NCBI RefSeq assembly: GCF_008364795.1
Contig: NZ_VTTM01000002.1
Location: 248,001 to 312,000 of the forward strand
Direction of reading: 5' to 3'
DNA length: 64,000 nt
From: Azospirillum oryzae
Lineage (GTDB): Bacteria; Pseudomonadota; Alphaproteobacteria; Azospirillales; Azospirillaceae
Positions 42,899 through 51,551 of the stretch are shown here, one piece after another; the stretch's first letter is position 1, and each line of letters opens with the position of its first letter. The notes beneath the pieces were generated by a model. The model ran no database searches. It saw nothing but the letters and a program-made list of their open reading frames with translations, and was not told the DNA's origin. A program made the position numbers and the translations under genes.

Positions 42899-45451
42899 AT
42901 GTTGGGCAACTTTTCTTCGATGGCGTACGACCTTGCCGAGAACATCGCGGCAAGCGCCTTCGTCGTTCTCGCCTACACTTTCCTGATCCGCCGCTCCGAC
43001 GGCTGGGGGCTGAACACCCGCCAGATCGTCTTCGGCGCGGTGATGGCGCTGACCGCCCTCTTCTCCATGGTCCACCCGATCCATATCGGGCCGGGCATCT
43101 TCATCGACGCGCGCACGCCGCTGATCGGGCTCAGCGCCCTGTTCGGCGGCCCGCTGTCCGCCGCCATCACCGCCGCCACGGTCGCCGGCTACCGCCTCTA
43201 TCTGGGCGGGGTGGGTATGGAGGCCGGCGTCGCCAACGCGCTGCTGTCCTTCCTGACCGGCGTCGGCTTCGCGATGTGGGTGAAGCGGCGTGGATTGACG
43301 CTCGGCGTCGTGTCGCTGCTGGGCTTCGGCCTGCTGCTGACGCTGGTGTCGCTGCTGAGCCTGCTGCTGCTGCCGACCCTGGATCTGGCGCTGCAGGTGG
43401 GCCAGCGCACCGCACCGCCGCTGCTGGCCATCGTTCCGCTCGGCACCCTGTTCCTGGGCGGCCTGCTGTTGCGCGAACAGCGCCAGCACGATGCCGAACG
43501 GCGGCTGGGGGAGAGCGAGGCGCGTTACCGCCTGCTGGCCGACAATGCCACCGACATGATCCTGGAGATGAAGGCGGACGGGGCTGTGCGCTATCTGTCG
43601 CCGTCGGTGCGCGACATCCTGGGCCATGATCCGGCGGAGATCGTCGGCCGCGCCCCGGCAACCCTGCTGCACCCCGACGATGTGGAGAGCGCCGCGACGG
43701 CCTTCGCCGGCATGAATCCGGGATCGCCGCCTGTCACCTTCACCCATCGGCTGCGCCACCGCGACGGCCATTACCTGTGGGTCGAATCCAGCATGCGCCC
43801 GACGGTGGGGGCCGACGGCGAGTTCGTGGTGGTCGGCGTCGTCCGCGACGTGACCGAGCGCAAGCGGTACGAGGAGGAGCTGTCCGCCGCCCGCGCCGAG
43901 GCGGAGGCTGCCAACCGCGTGAAGTCCGAGTTCCTGGCTTCGATGAGCCACGAGATCCGCACGCCGCTGAACGGCGTCATCGGCTTCGCCGACCTGCTGC
44001 TGGGCACCGACCTGTCGGCCGAACAGCGCCAGTATGTGGCGCTCCAGCGCGAGGCCGGGCGCGGGCTGCTGGCGATCATCGGCGACATCCTGGATTACTC
44101 GAAGATCGAGGCCGGCAAGCTGGAACTGGAGGAACGCCCCTTCGACCTGCACCGGCTGCTGCGCGACTGCCGCGACCTGATGAGCAACGCCGCCTCGCAG
44201 AAGGGGCTGCTGCTGCAGCTGTCGCTGGGAGGCACGGTGCCGCGCTTCGTGCATGGCGACGAGGCGCGCATCCGCCAGATCCTGCTGAACCTCGTCGGCA
44301 ACGCGGTGAAGTTCACCGAACGCGGGTCGGTTCTGGTATCGGCCGGGCTGCTGTCGGCGGAGGACGGCGAGGGGGCGCCGGTCCTGCTGCGCTTCTCCGT
44401 CAGCGACACCGGCCCCGGCATCGCGTCGGCCGAAAAGGCCAACCTGTTCCAGCGCTTCAGCCAGGGCGACCGCTCCACCACCCGGCGCTATGGCGGCACC
44501 GGGCTCGGCCTCATCATTTCGAAACAGCTGTCCGAGCTGATGGGCGGGCGGATCGGCGTGCAGAGCAGTCCGGGCGTCGGCAGCACCTTCTGGTTCGAAC
44601 TGCCGCTGCCGGTCGCCGCCGCACCGGGGCTGGCCGCCGAACGCCGGGAGGCCGCGGCGACGCGCTGCGCCCGCATCCTGCTGGCCGAGGACGTGCCGAT
44701 GAACCAGATCGTCACCTCCTCCATCCTCTGCAAGGCCGGCCATACGGTCGAGGTGGTGGAGGACGGCGTGCTGGCGGTCGAGGCGATGCGCAAGGGCGAG
44801 TTCGACCTCGTCCTGATGGACATGCAGATGCCACGCATGGACGGCTTGCAGGCGACCGCGGCGATCCGTCAGCTTGGCGGACGGCGGGGTGCCGTGCCCA
44901 TCATCGCGCTGACCGCCAACGCGCTGACCGATCAGCTGCAGCTTTGCCTGGATGTCGGCATGAACGACCATGTGACCAAACCGATCGAGCGCGACACCCT
45001 GCTGTCGGCGGTCGACCGCTGGCTCGACGCCGGGGCGGATGGTGCCCAGGACGACGCGGCCGTGCTGGCCGGAGTGGCTCCGGTCTCCGACAATCCGCCG
45101 GTGCTGAACCTCGCGACGCTGGAAACGCTGGCCGAAACGCTGGGCGCCGACGTGCTGCCCCGCTTCGTCAACGGAACGCTGGCCGAGCTGGCCCTGCGCG
45201 CCGACCGCATCAGCGAGGCGGCGGCGGGGAAGGCCGCAGCGGCCGACGCCCATGCCATGGTGTCGCTGGCCGGCAATGTCGGCCTGCTGGAACTGTCGCG
45301 CATCGCCCGCAAGCTGCAGCACGCTTGCGAGCAGGAGCGGCCGGACGCGCCGATGCTGAAGGCGGACCTGCGCGACGCCGTCAACCGCGCCTCCGCCGCG
45401 CTCCAGGCGGTGCTGCCCACGCTGGGCGTGGCGGTGGAGACGGCGCGCTGA
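42899..45451 (+). CDS. Hybrid sensor histidine kinase with 5TM receptor, PAS, REC and HPt domains
   Basis: The 850-residue kinase has N-terminal transmembrane helices of the 5TM LytS/YhcK-like type (residues 10-190; GLSALFGGPLSAAITAA). A PAS domain (about 210-330) ends VTERKRYEEELS. HisKA contains SHEIRTPLNGVIGF, and the HATPase has NLVGNAVKFTERG and GGTGLGLIISKQL. A receiver (LVLMDMQMPRMDG, ANALTD, TKP) and a C-terminal HPt-like helix bundle with AHAMVSLAGNVG close it. No partner regulator is adjacent. It is an orphan phosphorelay start. Confidence 0.92.
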   Translation: MLGNFSSMAYDLAENIAASAFVVLAYTFLIRRSDGWGLNTRQIVFGAVMALTALFSMVHPIHIGPGIFIDARTPLIGLSALFGGPLSAAITAATVAGYRLYLGGVGMEAGVANALLSFLTGVGFAMWVKRRGLTLGVVSLLGFGLLLTLVSLLSLLLLPTLDLALQVGQRTAPPLLAIVPLGTLFLGGLLLREQRQHDAERRLGESEARYRLLADNATDMILEMKADGAVRYLSPSVRDILGHDPAEIVGRAPATLLHPDDVESAATAFAGMNPGSPPVTFTHRLRHRDGHYLWVESSMRPTVGADGEFVVVGVVRDVTERKRYEEELSAARAEAEAANRVKSEFLASMSHEIRTPLNGVIGFADLLLGTDLSAEQRQYVALQREAGRGLLAIIGDILDYSKIEAGKLELEERPFDLHRLLRDCRDLMSNAASQKGLLLQLSLGGTVPRFVHGDEARIRQILLNLVGNAVKFTERGSVLVSAGLLSAEDGEGAPVLLRFSVSDTGPGIASAEKANLFQRFSQGDRSTTRRYGGTGLGLIISKQLSELMGGRIGVQSSPGVGSTFWFELPLPVAAAPGLAAERREAAATRCARILLAEDVPMNQIVTSSILCKAGHTVEVVEDGVLAVEAMRKGEFDLVLMDMQMPRMDGLQATAAIRQLGGRRGAVPIIALTANALTDQLQLCLDVGMNDHVTKPIERDTLLSAVDRWLDAGADGAQDDAAVLAGVAPVSDNPPVLNLATLETLAETLGADVLPRFVNGTLAELALRADRISEAAAGKAAAADAHAMVSLAGNVGLLELSRIARKLQHACEQERPDAPMLKADLRDAVNRASAALQAVLPTLGVAVETAR

Positions 45452-45464
45452 AGCTCTCTTCCAA

Positions 45465-45492
45465 CGGTTGACGATCAGCGGTTGACGATCAG
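45465..45492. repeat. 14-bp tandem duplication at the exporter stop
   Basis: CGGTTGACGATCAG occurs twice in a row. The copy nearer to the exporter encodes LIVNR, and the other supplies the stop codon in a shifted phase, so the protein end was set by the duplication. Confidence 0.85.
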
Positions 45493-46425
45493 GGCTACGC
45501 CCGCCACGGCGACCGCGGCGCCGACCCAGGCGCCCAGCGCCGGTCGCTGCCCCGTCAGCAGCCACATCATCGGCAGGATCAGGACGGGGCTCAGGGCCGA
45601 CAGGGTGGCGACCACCCCGGCATTGCCGTGGGCCAGCCCGACCAGCAGCAGGGTCATCCCCAGCCCGACGCCCAGCAGCCCGTTGCCGGCGATCTGCAGC
45701 ATCAGCTTCGGCGTCAGCCCGCGCGGCAACAGCATTCCGCCCAGCATCCCGCCGAACCGTCCGCCGGGCATCTCGCCGCCGGCCATCGCCGCGCCGCCGC
45801 CGCGGATCGCCGACAGGGCGCCGATCGCCGTGAACATCAGCGCCGCCGTGGTGACCCGCACCGCGGCCGAGGCGATCGGGTCTGCGCCCGCCGCCATCAC
45901 CGGCTTGGCGATGATCGAGCCGGCGGCCTGTCCGACCGCCGCCAGCAGGCAGACCGACACGCCGGCCAGCAGGCTGCCCTGGATCGCCTCCCAGCTGTGG
46001 GTGGAGCCGGAGCGCAGAGCCACCGCCAGCATCACCCCCAGCGTGACCAGCGCCACACCCAGGACGGTCCAGGGCCCCAGCGCCTCTCCCAGCAGGGCAT
46101 AGGCGAGAAGGGCGGTCAGCGGCGCATTGGCGGCGTAGATCACCACGTTGCGGCGCGGTCCCAGCCGGCTGAGCGACCAGAACAGCGCCATGTCCCCCAC
46201 CACGATCCCCAGCAGCCCCGACAGCGCCAGCGTCAGCGCAGATCCCGTATCCAGCGTCTGCCAGCCGCCCATCAGCGTCGTGGCGATCAGCAGGGCGGTG
46301 GCGACGATGGTCAGCCGCACGCGGTTGAAGGCGATGGAGCCGAGCACCCGCACCGGTCCGATGGCGATCAGGCCGCCCGCGGCCCAGCACAGCGCCGCGC
46401 CCAGCGCGGCCATGTTGGCGATCAT
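45475..46425 (-). CDS. EamA-family transporter
   Basis: The 316-residue DMT-superfamily exporter has ten hydrophobic segments in two related halves (MAALGAALCWAAGGLIAIG at the start of half one; QGSLLAGVSVCLLAAVGQAAGSI in half two). A Gly/Met-rich loop around residues 205-235 (GGRFGGMLGGMLL) separates segments. Substrate is unknown. It converges on the hybrid kinase over 23 bp. Confidence 0.85.
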   Translation of the reverse strand: MIANMAALGAALCWAAGGLIAIGPVRVLGSIAFNRVRLTIVATALLIATTLMGGWQTLDTGSALTLALSGLLGIVVGDMALFWSLSRLGPRRNVVIYAANAPLTALLAYALLGEALGPWTVLGVALVTLGVMLAVALRSGSTHSWEAIQGSLLAGVSVCLLAAVGQAAGSIIAKPVMAAGADPIASAAVRVTTAALMFTAIGALSAIRGGGAAMAGGEMPGGRFGGMLGGMLLPRGLTPKLMLQIAGNGLLGVGLGMTLLLVGLAHGNAGVVATLSALSPVLILPMMWLLTGQRPALGAWVGAAVAVAGVALIVNR

Positions 46426-46618
46426 GATGGAAATACGGACCGATGGTTGAAGAGGGGGACCAGCACTCTACAGCCGCCGCCCGCTGCCTGCGAAATGAGC
46501 AAGATGCATGGCCGGGCCGATCTTCCGTCCGTCCGCCGGAACCGCGCCCTATCCCACACCGTTGATTCCGTCGGAACACGCCTCTTGTGGCATTGCCGAT
46601 ACGAGGAGCACGCGACCG

Positions 46619-47200
46619 ATGCGGACAGATTTCATGAGGCTTGGCACCGTCGCCCCCGTTGCCCTGCTCGTGGCGGCCGGGCTTCTCTGCGCCCGGCCGG
46701 CGGCGGCCCAGACGGGAGGAGCCGCGCCGGCGGGTTGCGCCGCGATGGTGGAGCAGTTCGTCGCCGACCAGGGCCTTTCGACCGAACCGCCGCCGGTCGC
46801 CGTTCCCGGCACCGCCGCGCCCGGCCTGTCCGGCTCCTCGCCGCGCGACGAGCAGGGGTCGGGCGTCAGCAGCGGAGAGTTGGCGCAGTCCGGCGGCATG
46901 GTGGCGCCGCCCGCCGTCGGCGATCAGGCGGTGATCCAACCGCCGGCCATCGGCAGCAACATGCCGACCGCCCCTGCGGTCGGTCCCCAGGCCAATTCGC
47001 GCGCCAAGCCGGACAGCGGGCCGGGCGGTTCGGGCGGCGTCGACGGGATGATGGGGCAGGCGGCGCGGAACGCCCAACTGGAATCGCTGGTCACCGCCGC
47101 CCGCAGCGCTGCCCGCGACGGCGACGAGACCCGCTGCATGAACAGCCTCGACGACGCCCGCCGCCTGTCGCGGACGGCACCCGGCGGCCATGGCGGCTGA
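46619..47200 (+). CDS. Exported protein of unknown function
   Basis: The 193-residue protein has a clear signal peptide (VAPVALLVAAGLLCARPAAA). After it come a short CAAMVEQFV helix, a long Pro/Gly/Ser/Ala-rich disordered part, and a C-terminal helix (RNAQLESLVTAARSAARDGDETRCMNSLDDARRL) with one cysteine. GAGGAG lies upstream of the ATG at 46619. It is likely a periplasmic protein; no family recognised. Confidence 0.7.
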   Translation: MRTDFMRLGTVAPVALLVAAGLLCARPAAAQTGGAAPAGCAAMVEQFVADQGLSTEPPPVAVPGTAAPGLSGSSPRDEQGSGVSSGELAQSGGMVAPPAVGDQAVIQPPAIGSNMPTAPAVGPQANSRAKPDSGPGGSGGVDGMMGQAARNAQLESLVTAARSAARDGDETRCMNSLDDARRLSRTAPGGHGG

Positions 47201-47270
47201 CCCGAGCCGCCGGTTCTCTGAACCGCGACCAGTTCTCTGAACTAGTTCTCTGAACTTCAAGGAGCGATGC

Positions 47271-47456
47271 ATGACGTCAAGGCTTGGACCCTATCCGCCC
47301 TCGCCGCCGCGCGAGCCGCCCGTGCCCGGCGAGCCGATGCCGGTGCCGGGCGATCCGTCGCGCCCGCCGCTGGGGGAGCCGCCGGGACCGATCCCGGTTC
47401 CGCCGCGCGAACCGCCGCCGGTGCCTGACCGTCTTATGGACCGCCTGATGGGCTGA
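47271..47456 (+). CDS. Proline-rich small protein
   Basis: The 61-residue frame is about one third proline (PPSPPREPPVPGEPM and similar). AAGGAGC precedes the ATG by a good distance. Such a composition can arise by chance in this GC-rich DNA, but the ribosome binding site supports expression. The function is unknown. Confidence 0.45.
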   Translation: MTSRLGPYPPSPPREPPVPGEPMPVPGDPSRPPLGEPPGPIPVPPREPPPVPDRLMDRLMG

Positions 47457-47629
47457 CGTCCGCCCGCACGGGCGTCAAAGATGCGATTTCCCAGCCCGTC
47501 CGGCCTATTCGGAGCGGTCCCGACTTGCCAAGAGCGCCCGGACGGGCGATGTGTCAGGGGTTGGCGTCCGCCGGTCCAGAAGATGGCCGGCATGGGCGCC
47601 GCTTCTGTTTGCCGGAGTTCGGGTTTCCC

Positions 47630-48466
47630 ATGCACAATCAGCCGCCCCGCAGCCACGTCTTTCGCCAGCCCAACGTCGTCGCCACCCAGGTGACGGCCAC
47701 CGTTAAATGGTTCAACCCCGAACGCGGCTACGGCTTCGTCAAGGTCGGAGACAGCGGCAAGGACGCTTTGCTGCCGGCCTCGCTCGTCGTTCCCGCCGGC
47801 CACACCACCCTGCCTGACGGCGCCACCGTCGTCGTGGACATCGTCGAGGACCGCAAGGGCCAGCAGGTCAGCGTCCTGCATTCCGTCGATCTCTCCACCG
47901 CCGCTCCCGCCCGTCCGCAGGCGCGCGACCGTGGCTTTGGTGATCGGGGTGGCGATCGGGGCGGTGAGCGCAGCTTCGGCGACCGTGGGAATCGCGGGTT
48001 TGGCGATCGTGGGCCCAGTGATCGCGGGGCCGGTGATCGCGGATTTGGGGCGCGCCGCGATGCCGGCGGTCCGCGTGAGCGCAACTTCGGCGACCGCAAC
48101 TTCGGTGATCGGGGCGGCGACCGCGGCGGCTTCCAGGGCCGTGGGCCGGATCGCGGCCAGGATCGGGGCTTCCAAGATCGGGGCTTCCAGGACCGTGGCG
48201 GCTTCCAGGGCCGGGGCCAGGATCGCGGCCCGCGCCCGCCGCAGGCCAGCGGCCCGACCAGCGAGGTGGGCGCGACCGTGAAGTGGTTCAACGGCGGCAA
48301 GGGCTATGGCTTCGCGCAGCCCGACGACGGCGGGCGCGACGTCTTCATTCCCGCCCGTGCGCTGGAAAGCGCCGGCCTGCGCGGCCTGGACGACGGGCAG
48401 CGCGTGCGCATGACCATCCGTCAGGGCGAAAAGGGGATGGAAGCGGTCAGCCTCAAGATCGAGTGA
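47630..48466 (+). CDS. Double cold-shock-domain protein with RG-rich linker
   Basis: The 278-residue nucleic-acid-binding protein has two cold-shock domains. The first (about residues 22-90) has ATVKWFNPERGYGFVKV; the second (about 208-275) has ATVKWFNGGKGYGFAQPDDGGRDVFI. Between them lies a low-complexity linker of about 110 residues made of FGDRG, GGDRGG and FQDRG units. Tandem cold-shock domains are common in alphaproteobacteria, but the long RG/FG linker is unusual and could drive RNA binding or condensate formation. The ATG at 47630 is chosen because the domain follows directly; the frame opens earlier. Confidence 0.9.
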   Translation: MHNQPPRSHVFRQPNVVATQVTATVKWFNPERGYGFVKVGDSGKDALLPASLVVPAGHTTLPDGATVVVDIVEDRKGQQVSVLHSVDLSTAAPARPQARDRGFGDRGGDRGGERSFGDRGNRGFGDRGPSDRGAGDRGFGARRDAGGPRERNFGDRNFGDRGGDRGGFQGRGPDRGQDRGFQDRGFQDRGGFQGRGQDRGPRPPQASGPTSEVGATVKWFNGGKGYGFAQPDDGGRDVFIPARALESAGLRGLDDGQRVRMTIRQGEKGMEAVSLKIE

Positions 48467-48493
48467 CCGCCTCCACCGCTTCATAACCTGCCG

Positions 48494-48760
48494 TCAGCTG
48501 TCCGACGGCACCGAGGACTGGCCCAGATGCGCCGCCGCTTCCCGCTGGTTGCGGGCGGCGACGTCGTCCGGGACCGCCAGTCCGGCTTCCGGGCTGTTGA
48601 CATGGGGGCCGCCGGAGTTGCGGCGGTCCTCCTCCTCGATCTCGCGCACGGCCTGCGCCCAATGGTCGAGATGGCGGTGGTCGGGCCGCCCTTCCTGTTC
48701 CCAAAGCTGATAGGCCCGTTCACGGACCCGCGGGTCGTTGGGACCCAGATTGTGTTCCAT
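48494..48760 (-). CDS. DUF2934 domain protein
   Basis: The 88-residue protein starts MEHNLGPNDPRVRERAYQL and contains the DUF2934 core ERAYQLWEQEGRPDHRHLDHW. The rest is charged and disordered. Function of the family is unknown. It lies downstream of the CBS gene on the same strand. The frame is open to 48874 but the ATG at 48760 matches the domain start. Confidence 0.75.
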   Translation of the reverse strand: MEHNLGPNDPRVRERAYQLWEQEGRPDHRHLDHWAQAVREIEEEDRRNSGGPHVNSPEAGLAVPDDVAARNQREAAAHLGQSSVPSDS

Positions 48761-48791
48761 GATGGTCGGCTCCAGTTGCTGAAGGGGGCCG

Positions 48792-49226
48792 TCAGGTCCG
48801 GTCCGGCTGGGAGGGGGAGGAAATCCGTTCCAGCGCGTCCTGAACCACGCGGTCGTTCTTGGCATCGGTGGCAAGGTCGCCCAGCGAGACGATGCCGGTC
48901 AGCCGGTCGTTGCGGTCCACCACCGGCACCCGCCGGACCTGCTGCCCGGCCATCAGTTCGGCCACGCTGCCGACCGGGTCGTCCTCGTAGCAGTAGCGCG
49001 GGTTGGCGGTCATCACCTCCGACACCTTGCAGCGGTCGGGCTGCTTCCCGGCGGAAATCGCCCGGACGGTTATGTCGCGGTCGGTCACCACGCCGACAAG
49101 ATCCCGCCCGTCGCAGACGGGAAGGATGCCGACGTTCAACTGGTCCATCAATTGCGCGGCCCGGCGGATGCTGTCGTCGGGCCGTACCGTCTGCACATCG
49201 CGGGTCATGATCTCGCGGATTTTCAT
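48792..49226 (-). CDS. CBS-domain pair protein
   Basis: The 144-residue protein is two CBS domains: MTRDVQTVRPDDSIRRAAQLMDQLNVGILPVCDGRDLVGVVTDRDI and MTANPRYCYEDDPVGSVAELMAGQQVRRVPVVDRNDRLTGIV. CBS pairs bind adenine nucleotides and regulate partners; the partner here is not evident. AGGAAA precedes the ATG at 49226. The in-frame extension to 49274 is not domain sequence. Confidence 0.88.
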   Translation of the reverse strand: MKIREIMTRDVQTVRPDDSIRRAAQLMDQLNVGILPVCDGRDLVGVVTDRDITVRAISAGKQPDRCKVSEVMTANPRYCYEDDPVGSVAELMAGQQVRRVPVVDRNDRLTGIVSLGDLATDAKNDRVVQDALERISSPSQPDRT

Positions 49227-49337
49227 GCGGGAGTTTCCTGGTACAGTGGCGGAGGGCACGGTGGCATCGGGCACGATGGCGGAGGGGTGCGGTACTCCTG
49301 TCCCGTCCCCAACAGATGCGCCGGTCCGCCGTCCCGC

Positions 49338-50009
49338 TCAACCTATCCAGTAGAGTGGATCCACCCCGAAGAGCAGGGGGTGCAGCATCAGCATGCCCCC
49401 ATACGCGGCAAGCCCGCCGGCCAGCCGCGCCGGTCCCATCTCCGCCAGTCCGCGCAAGGTCCCGCGCCAGCCCTGCGGTCCCGCCAGCGGCAGCAGCGAG
49501 GTCTCCGCCTGGAAGGCGCGGCCGCCGGGGCTTCGGCGCAGCACGATCTCGTTCTTCACCAGCGCGAACAGGGCGATGGCCGCCATGGTGCCGAACAGCA
49601 GCACGCGGCGCCCGTCGCCGGTGGCGTTCAGATGGGCCAGCGCCCACAGCAGCAGCGCCAGGCTGCCCGGCGCGCGGGTCAGGCGGTAGACGCCGCGCGG
49701 CGGGTTCGGCTCGCTCTGGCTGCCGAAGCGGGTGGTGACGCGGGCGACCAGCAGCAGGAAGACGATGGGCATCACCACGGCCACCAGCGGCGCCGCCCAG
49801 TCGAAGGGGGTGAACACCACATCCCCGCCGTCGGCGGCGCGGTAGGCCAGCACGAACAGGGCCAGCGTCACCAGGGAGCCGATGGAATGGATCGTCGCGA
49901 AGCCGCCGCGGCCGAGCCGGGCGATCAGGGCGGGCCGCACCCCCGGCCAGGACGGCAGGGCATGGCTGAGGAACAGCAGGGCGGCGGCGAGGGTGAGGGA
50001 TGCGGTCAT
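49338..50009 (-). CDS. NnrU-family membrane protein
   Basis: The 223-residue protein has about six hydrophobic helices and fits the NnrU family (LFLSHALPSWPGVRPALIARLG, GVYRLTRAPGSLALLLWALAHLNATGD). The family occurs with denitrification genes but also in carotenoid-related contexts; none of those genes is here. The ATG at 50009 gives the usual family length. Confidence 0.82.
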   Translation of the reverse strand: MTASLTLAAALLFLSHALPSWPGVRPALIARLGRGGFATIHSIGSLVTLALFVLAYRAADGGDVVFTPFDWAAPLVAVVMPIVFLLLVARVTTRFGSQSEPNPPRGVYRLTRAPGSLALLLWALAHLNATGDGRRVLLFGTMAAIALFALVKNEIVLRRSPGGRAFQAETSLLPLAGPQGWRGTLRGLAEMGPARLAGGLAAYGGMLMLHPLLFGVDPLYWIG

Positions 50010-50160
50010 GATGGAGACACTAAACCGTGGGCGAACGACCCCCGCCTTGATTGGAGTCAAGAAGACGGGAAATGGGGAACGCCCGCATGGCCCGCGCGGT
50101 TCACAGGTGGAGACCGGCTCATCCCCCGACCCTTGTGGACCCCCGACCCCTGTGGACACC

Positions 50161-50808
50161 ATGACCGAGTGGATCATCCAGATCGTGCAGCAGTTCGGCT
50201 ATCTCGGCATCTTCCTGATGCTGATCCTGGCCCGCGTGCTGCCGCCGGTGCCGGCGGAGACGGTGATCCCGCTGGCCGGCATGGGCGCCGCGACGGGGGA
50301 GTTCAACCTGCTGCTGGTGGCGCTGGCCGCCGGGGCGGGATCCGCCGTCGGGGAACTGGTGTGGTATCTGCCGGCGCACTGGATGGGGCGCGAGCGGTTC
50401 GAGGCCTTCCTGCGCCGCCACGGCCATTGGCTGACGGTGAAGCCGGAGCAGGTCCACCGCGCCACCGAATGGTTCGCCCGGCGCGGCGGCCTCGCCGTGC
50501 TGCTGTGCCAGCCGCTGCCGGGGCTGCGCACGCTGATCTCCGTTCCCGCCGGGGCCTGCGGGCTGCCGATGGGGGTGTTCCTGCTCTATGCCGCCGCCGG
50601 GGCGGCGCTGTGGTCGCTGGTGCTGGCCTCCACCGGCTATCTGGTGCGGGTGGGCTTCCCCTGGGTCGCCGACTGGATGGTGCCGGCGACGCTGGTGCTG
50701 TTCATCGTCCTGCTGGGGACCTATGTGCTGCGGCTGGTGCGCCACCGCCGTGACAGCCGTCGGGAGGAACGCCGGGCGGCGCGCAGCGAGCTTCCAGGCG
50801 GCGGTTGA
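50161..50808 (+). CDS. DedA-family membrane protein
   Basis: The 215-residue DedA/SNARE-associated family protein is implicated in lipid flipping across the inner membrane. Hallmarks are PPVPAETVIPLAGMGAA, GSAVGELVWYLPAHWMGRERF and RRGGLAVLLCQPLPGLRTLISVPAG. Membrane helices cover residues 10-60 and 130-200. It is divergent from the NnrU gene. Confidence 0.9.
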   Translation: MTEWIIQIVQQFGYLGIFLMLILARVLPPVPAETVIPLAGMGAATGEFNLLLVALAAGAGSAVGELVWYLPAHWMGRERFEAFLRRHGHWLTVKPEQVHRATEWFARRGGLAVLLCQPLPGLRTLISVPAGACGLPMGVFLLYAAAGAALWSLVLASTGYLVRVGFPWVADWMVPATLVLFIVLLGTYVLRLVRHRRDSRREERRAARSELPGGG

Positions 50809-50858
50809 ATGCCTGCGGAACCTTCTCCCTGCCTTGCGCGTTTGTGGCGCGAGACATC

Positions 50859-50903
50859 CCCGAAAGGACATGGCCCGAAAGGACGTTGTCCAGAAGGACA
50901 TGG
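50859..50903. repeat. 15-bp tandem repeat, three copies
   Basis: Three imperfect copies of a CCCGAAAGGACATGG-like unit lie between dedA and the DUF4398 lipoprotein gene. Confidence 0.7.
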
Positions 50904-50960
50904 CCTTCCGGCCAGACCCCGGTTTCCGGCGTGAAGCCCGATCCGAAAGGAACCGATCCG

Positions 50961-51551
50961 ATGACCCGCAAATCCGCAATGACGATCCGGTGGCGAGCCG
51001 CCGCCGTGCTGTCGGCGGCGCTCGGCATGGCCGCCTGCGCTTCCGACGTGCCGCCGCCCACCGCCCAGCTCGGCGCCGCTTCCCAGGCGGTGCAGGAGGC
51101 CGAGCGCGCCAACGCCCTGCAATACGCCCCGGTGGCGCTGCAGAGCGCCCGCGACAAGCTGGCCGCCGCCGACAAGGCGATGCGTGCCGACGAACGCACC
51201 CGTGCCCGCCGTCTCGCCGAAGAGGCCCGCGTCGATGCCGAACTGGCGGCGGTGACCGCGCAGCGCGCGGTGACGCAACAGGCCGCCACCGCAGTCCGCA
51301 AGTCCGCGACTCCCAACGCCCCGCAGTCCGCTGCCGCGCCGAACGCGGCCCCGGTCTACAGCGGGTCGAGCTATGGCACGTCCGGTTACGGCGATTCCAA
51401 CCTGAGCGGCTCCAGCTACGGGGCTCCGGCCACCGTTCCGAATGCCGTTCCGCCTGCCGCTCCGCCCGCACCGGCCGGCTCCCTCGGCACCATTGGCGGC
51501 ACGAGCGGCGGCAACAGCTGGGGCTACAGCTATCCGGAGGTGCGTCAATGA
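50961..51551 (+). CDS. DUF4398 domain lipoprotein
   Basis: The 196-residue protein has a lipoprotein signal with the lipobox ending MAAC (Cys near residue 23). The DUF4398 helical domain is QLGAASQAVQEAERANALQYAPVALQSARDKL, with ADKAMRADERTRARRLAEEARVDAEL. A Gly/Ser/Tyr-rich disordered tail follows. It overlaps the next gene by four bases (ATGA), so the two lipoproteins are coexpressed. Confidence 0.82.
   Translation: MTRKSAMTIRWRAAAVLSAALGMAACASDVPPPTAQLGAASQAVQEAERANALQYAPVALQSARDKLAAADKAMRADERTRARRLAEEARVDAELAAVTAQRAVTQQAATAVRKSATPNAPQSAAAPNAAPVYSGSSYGTSGYGDSNLSGSSYGAPATVPNAVPPAAPPAPAGSLGTIGGTSGGNSWGYSYPEVRQ

Noticed and set aside
42830..47272. 1480-codon minus-strand open frame
   Set aside because: It covers the hybrid kinase on the other strand and parts of several genes, with no domain. 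Real genes on both strands explain the region.
47930..48240. CRISPR-like or satellite reading of the repeats in the cold-shock gene
   Set aside because: The repeats are in frame, encode RG/FG units, and are continuous with two cold-shock domains.
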